Assembly (NCBI RefSeq): GCF_014805625.2
Contig: NW_023998423.1
Span: forward strand, 1,828,277-1,892,276
Direction: 5' to 3'
Source of the DNA: Glossina fuscipes
Lineage: Eukaryota; Arthropoda; Insecta; Diptera; Glossinidae
DNA length: 64,000 nucleotides
The first letter of the stretch is position 1, and every line of letters starts with the position of its first letter. Positions 62,826 to 64,000 of this stretch are shown here, in pieces. A program made the position numbers and the translations under genes. Below the pieces are notes generated by a model. It worked only from the letters and a program-made list of their open reading frames with translations. It did not search any database and was not told where the DNA came from.

Positions 62826-64000
62826 GACCGTAGCTCTACCCCACTTACCAATTTAGGCACGCACCTGCTAAGCTACGGCCGTCCTCTATCTCTTTTGCTT
62901 TCTTCATTTACCGTCTTATGCATTCATAGGGCCATCCCCTGAATGATTGGTCATATTAAAAAAAATATTAGGAGAAGATCAACTACACGTATGCAAGTGT
63001 GTTCACTGACACTACGCGAACCACCGCCCCCAGTAAATGGGCCAATCTCTATAAGCCAGAGGCTCCACTATTCCTGGAGTATCACCTGCATTTAGAGTAT
63101 ACGGCCAGTCAACCCATTCTGGAGAATTGTCGAGATCTATCTGGATCTCATTATTTATAGCACGCGCGCTTTTGGGTTACCAGTGCCACTACGATACCCC
63201 TCGAAGTGCCTTATCCAGCAGTGCAGATTCACACCCCGACTCAACCGAAGGGTTCGCTATTCGCGCTATGCTTTTACACATGCATCCTCCTGTCCTTTGT
63301 ATCGCAATTTAAATCAGATAACATTTGCGTTAAGCGATGAGCGTTCAGACTTCGCTGTAAGCCGGTTTAAAGTATTTTTTCCCATACCCCTTGTTCTTTC
63401 ATTTTTCGGAAATACATCATCAAATAAAAAAGTCTGTCTATGTTTGTGTTGTGTTGTTGTTGTGTGTGCGTGTATGTATTTTTCTAAATTGTTTCAAATT
63501 TAACTTTTAGAAAAATAATAAAAAAATCATCCTTTGTTCTGTTTCTTTTTCCTCTCTCCCTCTCTCTCTCTCTCTCCCTCTGTCCCTCTGTCCCTCTCTT
63601 CTTCCTTTTATGCATTTTTCCGTTTTTTCTTATTTTTTTGTTGCACTAAAAACAATTTCAAGTGAAAGGCAAAAGAAGGCAAAAAAGAAAATAGAAAAAA
63701 GTTCACGGTTAAGTAGGATATTCATAAAAATTTGATGATTTTATCCACTCTCACTAAAGTGTATGACGGTGTTTGCCTGTAAACATACTTATAAACGCTT
63801 AAATGTCGATATAATACATTGAATGTATGTGCGTGTGTTTATGCGTGTATATATAAGAATGTGAAGTATATACGGTCGTAATGACTATTGGATGATTACC
63901 AAATAAAATCCAACCGCAAGGTTGTTTAAACACTCAAATTGATAGCAGAGTATGCTCTACTGATATAATTTTGCTGTTGCTTTTATTGTTATTGTTGTTG
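62826..64000. other. Right end of window, no gene recognised
   Basis: 62990-63310 is GC-richer and may be old transposon sequence; frames there (61 and 106 codons) have no signature. The remainder is pyrimidine-rich or AT-rich DNA. Confidence 0.35.
63551..63601. repeat. (CT)n pyrimidine tract
   Basis: CT dinucleotides with CCCTCTGT variants, near the right end of the window. Confidence 0.85.

Noticed and set aside
62850..62882. Genuine tRNA gene near 62.8 kb
   Set aside because: A-box-like sequence is present, but no complete cloverleaf can be folded; treated as SINE-type remnant.
1..64000. CRISPR array, operon, phage, or bacterial system
   Set aside because: Spliced genes, fly-type repeats and absence of regular spacer-repeat structure rule these out.

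Overview
The window looks like nuclear DNA of a higher fly (Brachycera; a tephritid fruit fly is my guess). It is AT-rich and rich in microsatellites and decayed repeats, with short spliced introns (56-75 nt) beside very long gene-free stretches. The protein matches are to dipteran-type genes. No bacterial, viral or plasmid features were seen.

Genes. Two complete, spliced minus-strand genes encode facilitated trehalose/sugar transporter (Tret1-like, MFS/SLC2) proteins: gene A (28715 down to 26344, 5 coding exons, 528 aa) and gene B (39571 down to 37841, 4 coding exons, 513 aa). They share exon lengths and splice phases, so they are a tandem duplicate pair, now about 9 kb apart with repeats between. 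At 56123-56181 on the plus strand lies one 59-nt coding exon ending in a perfect donor. Its 19 residues match the start of tungus (NTAQ1, protein N-terminal glutamine amidohydrolase). The rest of that gene was not found before the window end, so 56182-64000 is probably its first intron. At 23345-23545 (plus) is a 66-codon frame resembling the N-terminus of APC/C subunit Cdc23/APC8, with no downstream exon found.

Region by region. 1-22.5 kb: gene-free, with simple repeats, three plus-strand and one minus-strand tRNA-derived SINE, and minus-strand pieces of a GACA-rich dispersed repeat. 22.5-25.4 kb: a tandem 17-bp repeat, the Cdc23-like fragment and a mariner transposase fossil. 26.3-39.6 kb: the transporter pair, with an RT (non-LTR retrotransposon) fossil at 33 kb and several dispersed-repeat copies between and inside the genes. 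39.7-56 kb: repeats, minisatellites and a second mariner fossil. 56-64 kb: tungus exon 1, then a probable intron carrying an intact-ended Tigger-like MITE (61523-61915) followed by a three-unit tandem repeat of about 117 bp.

The transporters would import trehalose or other sugars across the plasma membrane; NTAQ1 acts in the N-degron pathway. They need not be functionally linked, but their adjacency may be conserved with Drosophila (CG8249 next to CG8253/tungus, from memory). I found no convincing undescribed biological system. The most useful leads are the transporter pair's intron difference, the orphan exons and the hairpin-ended repeat family.
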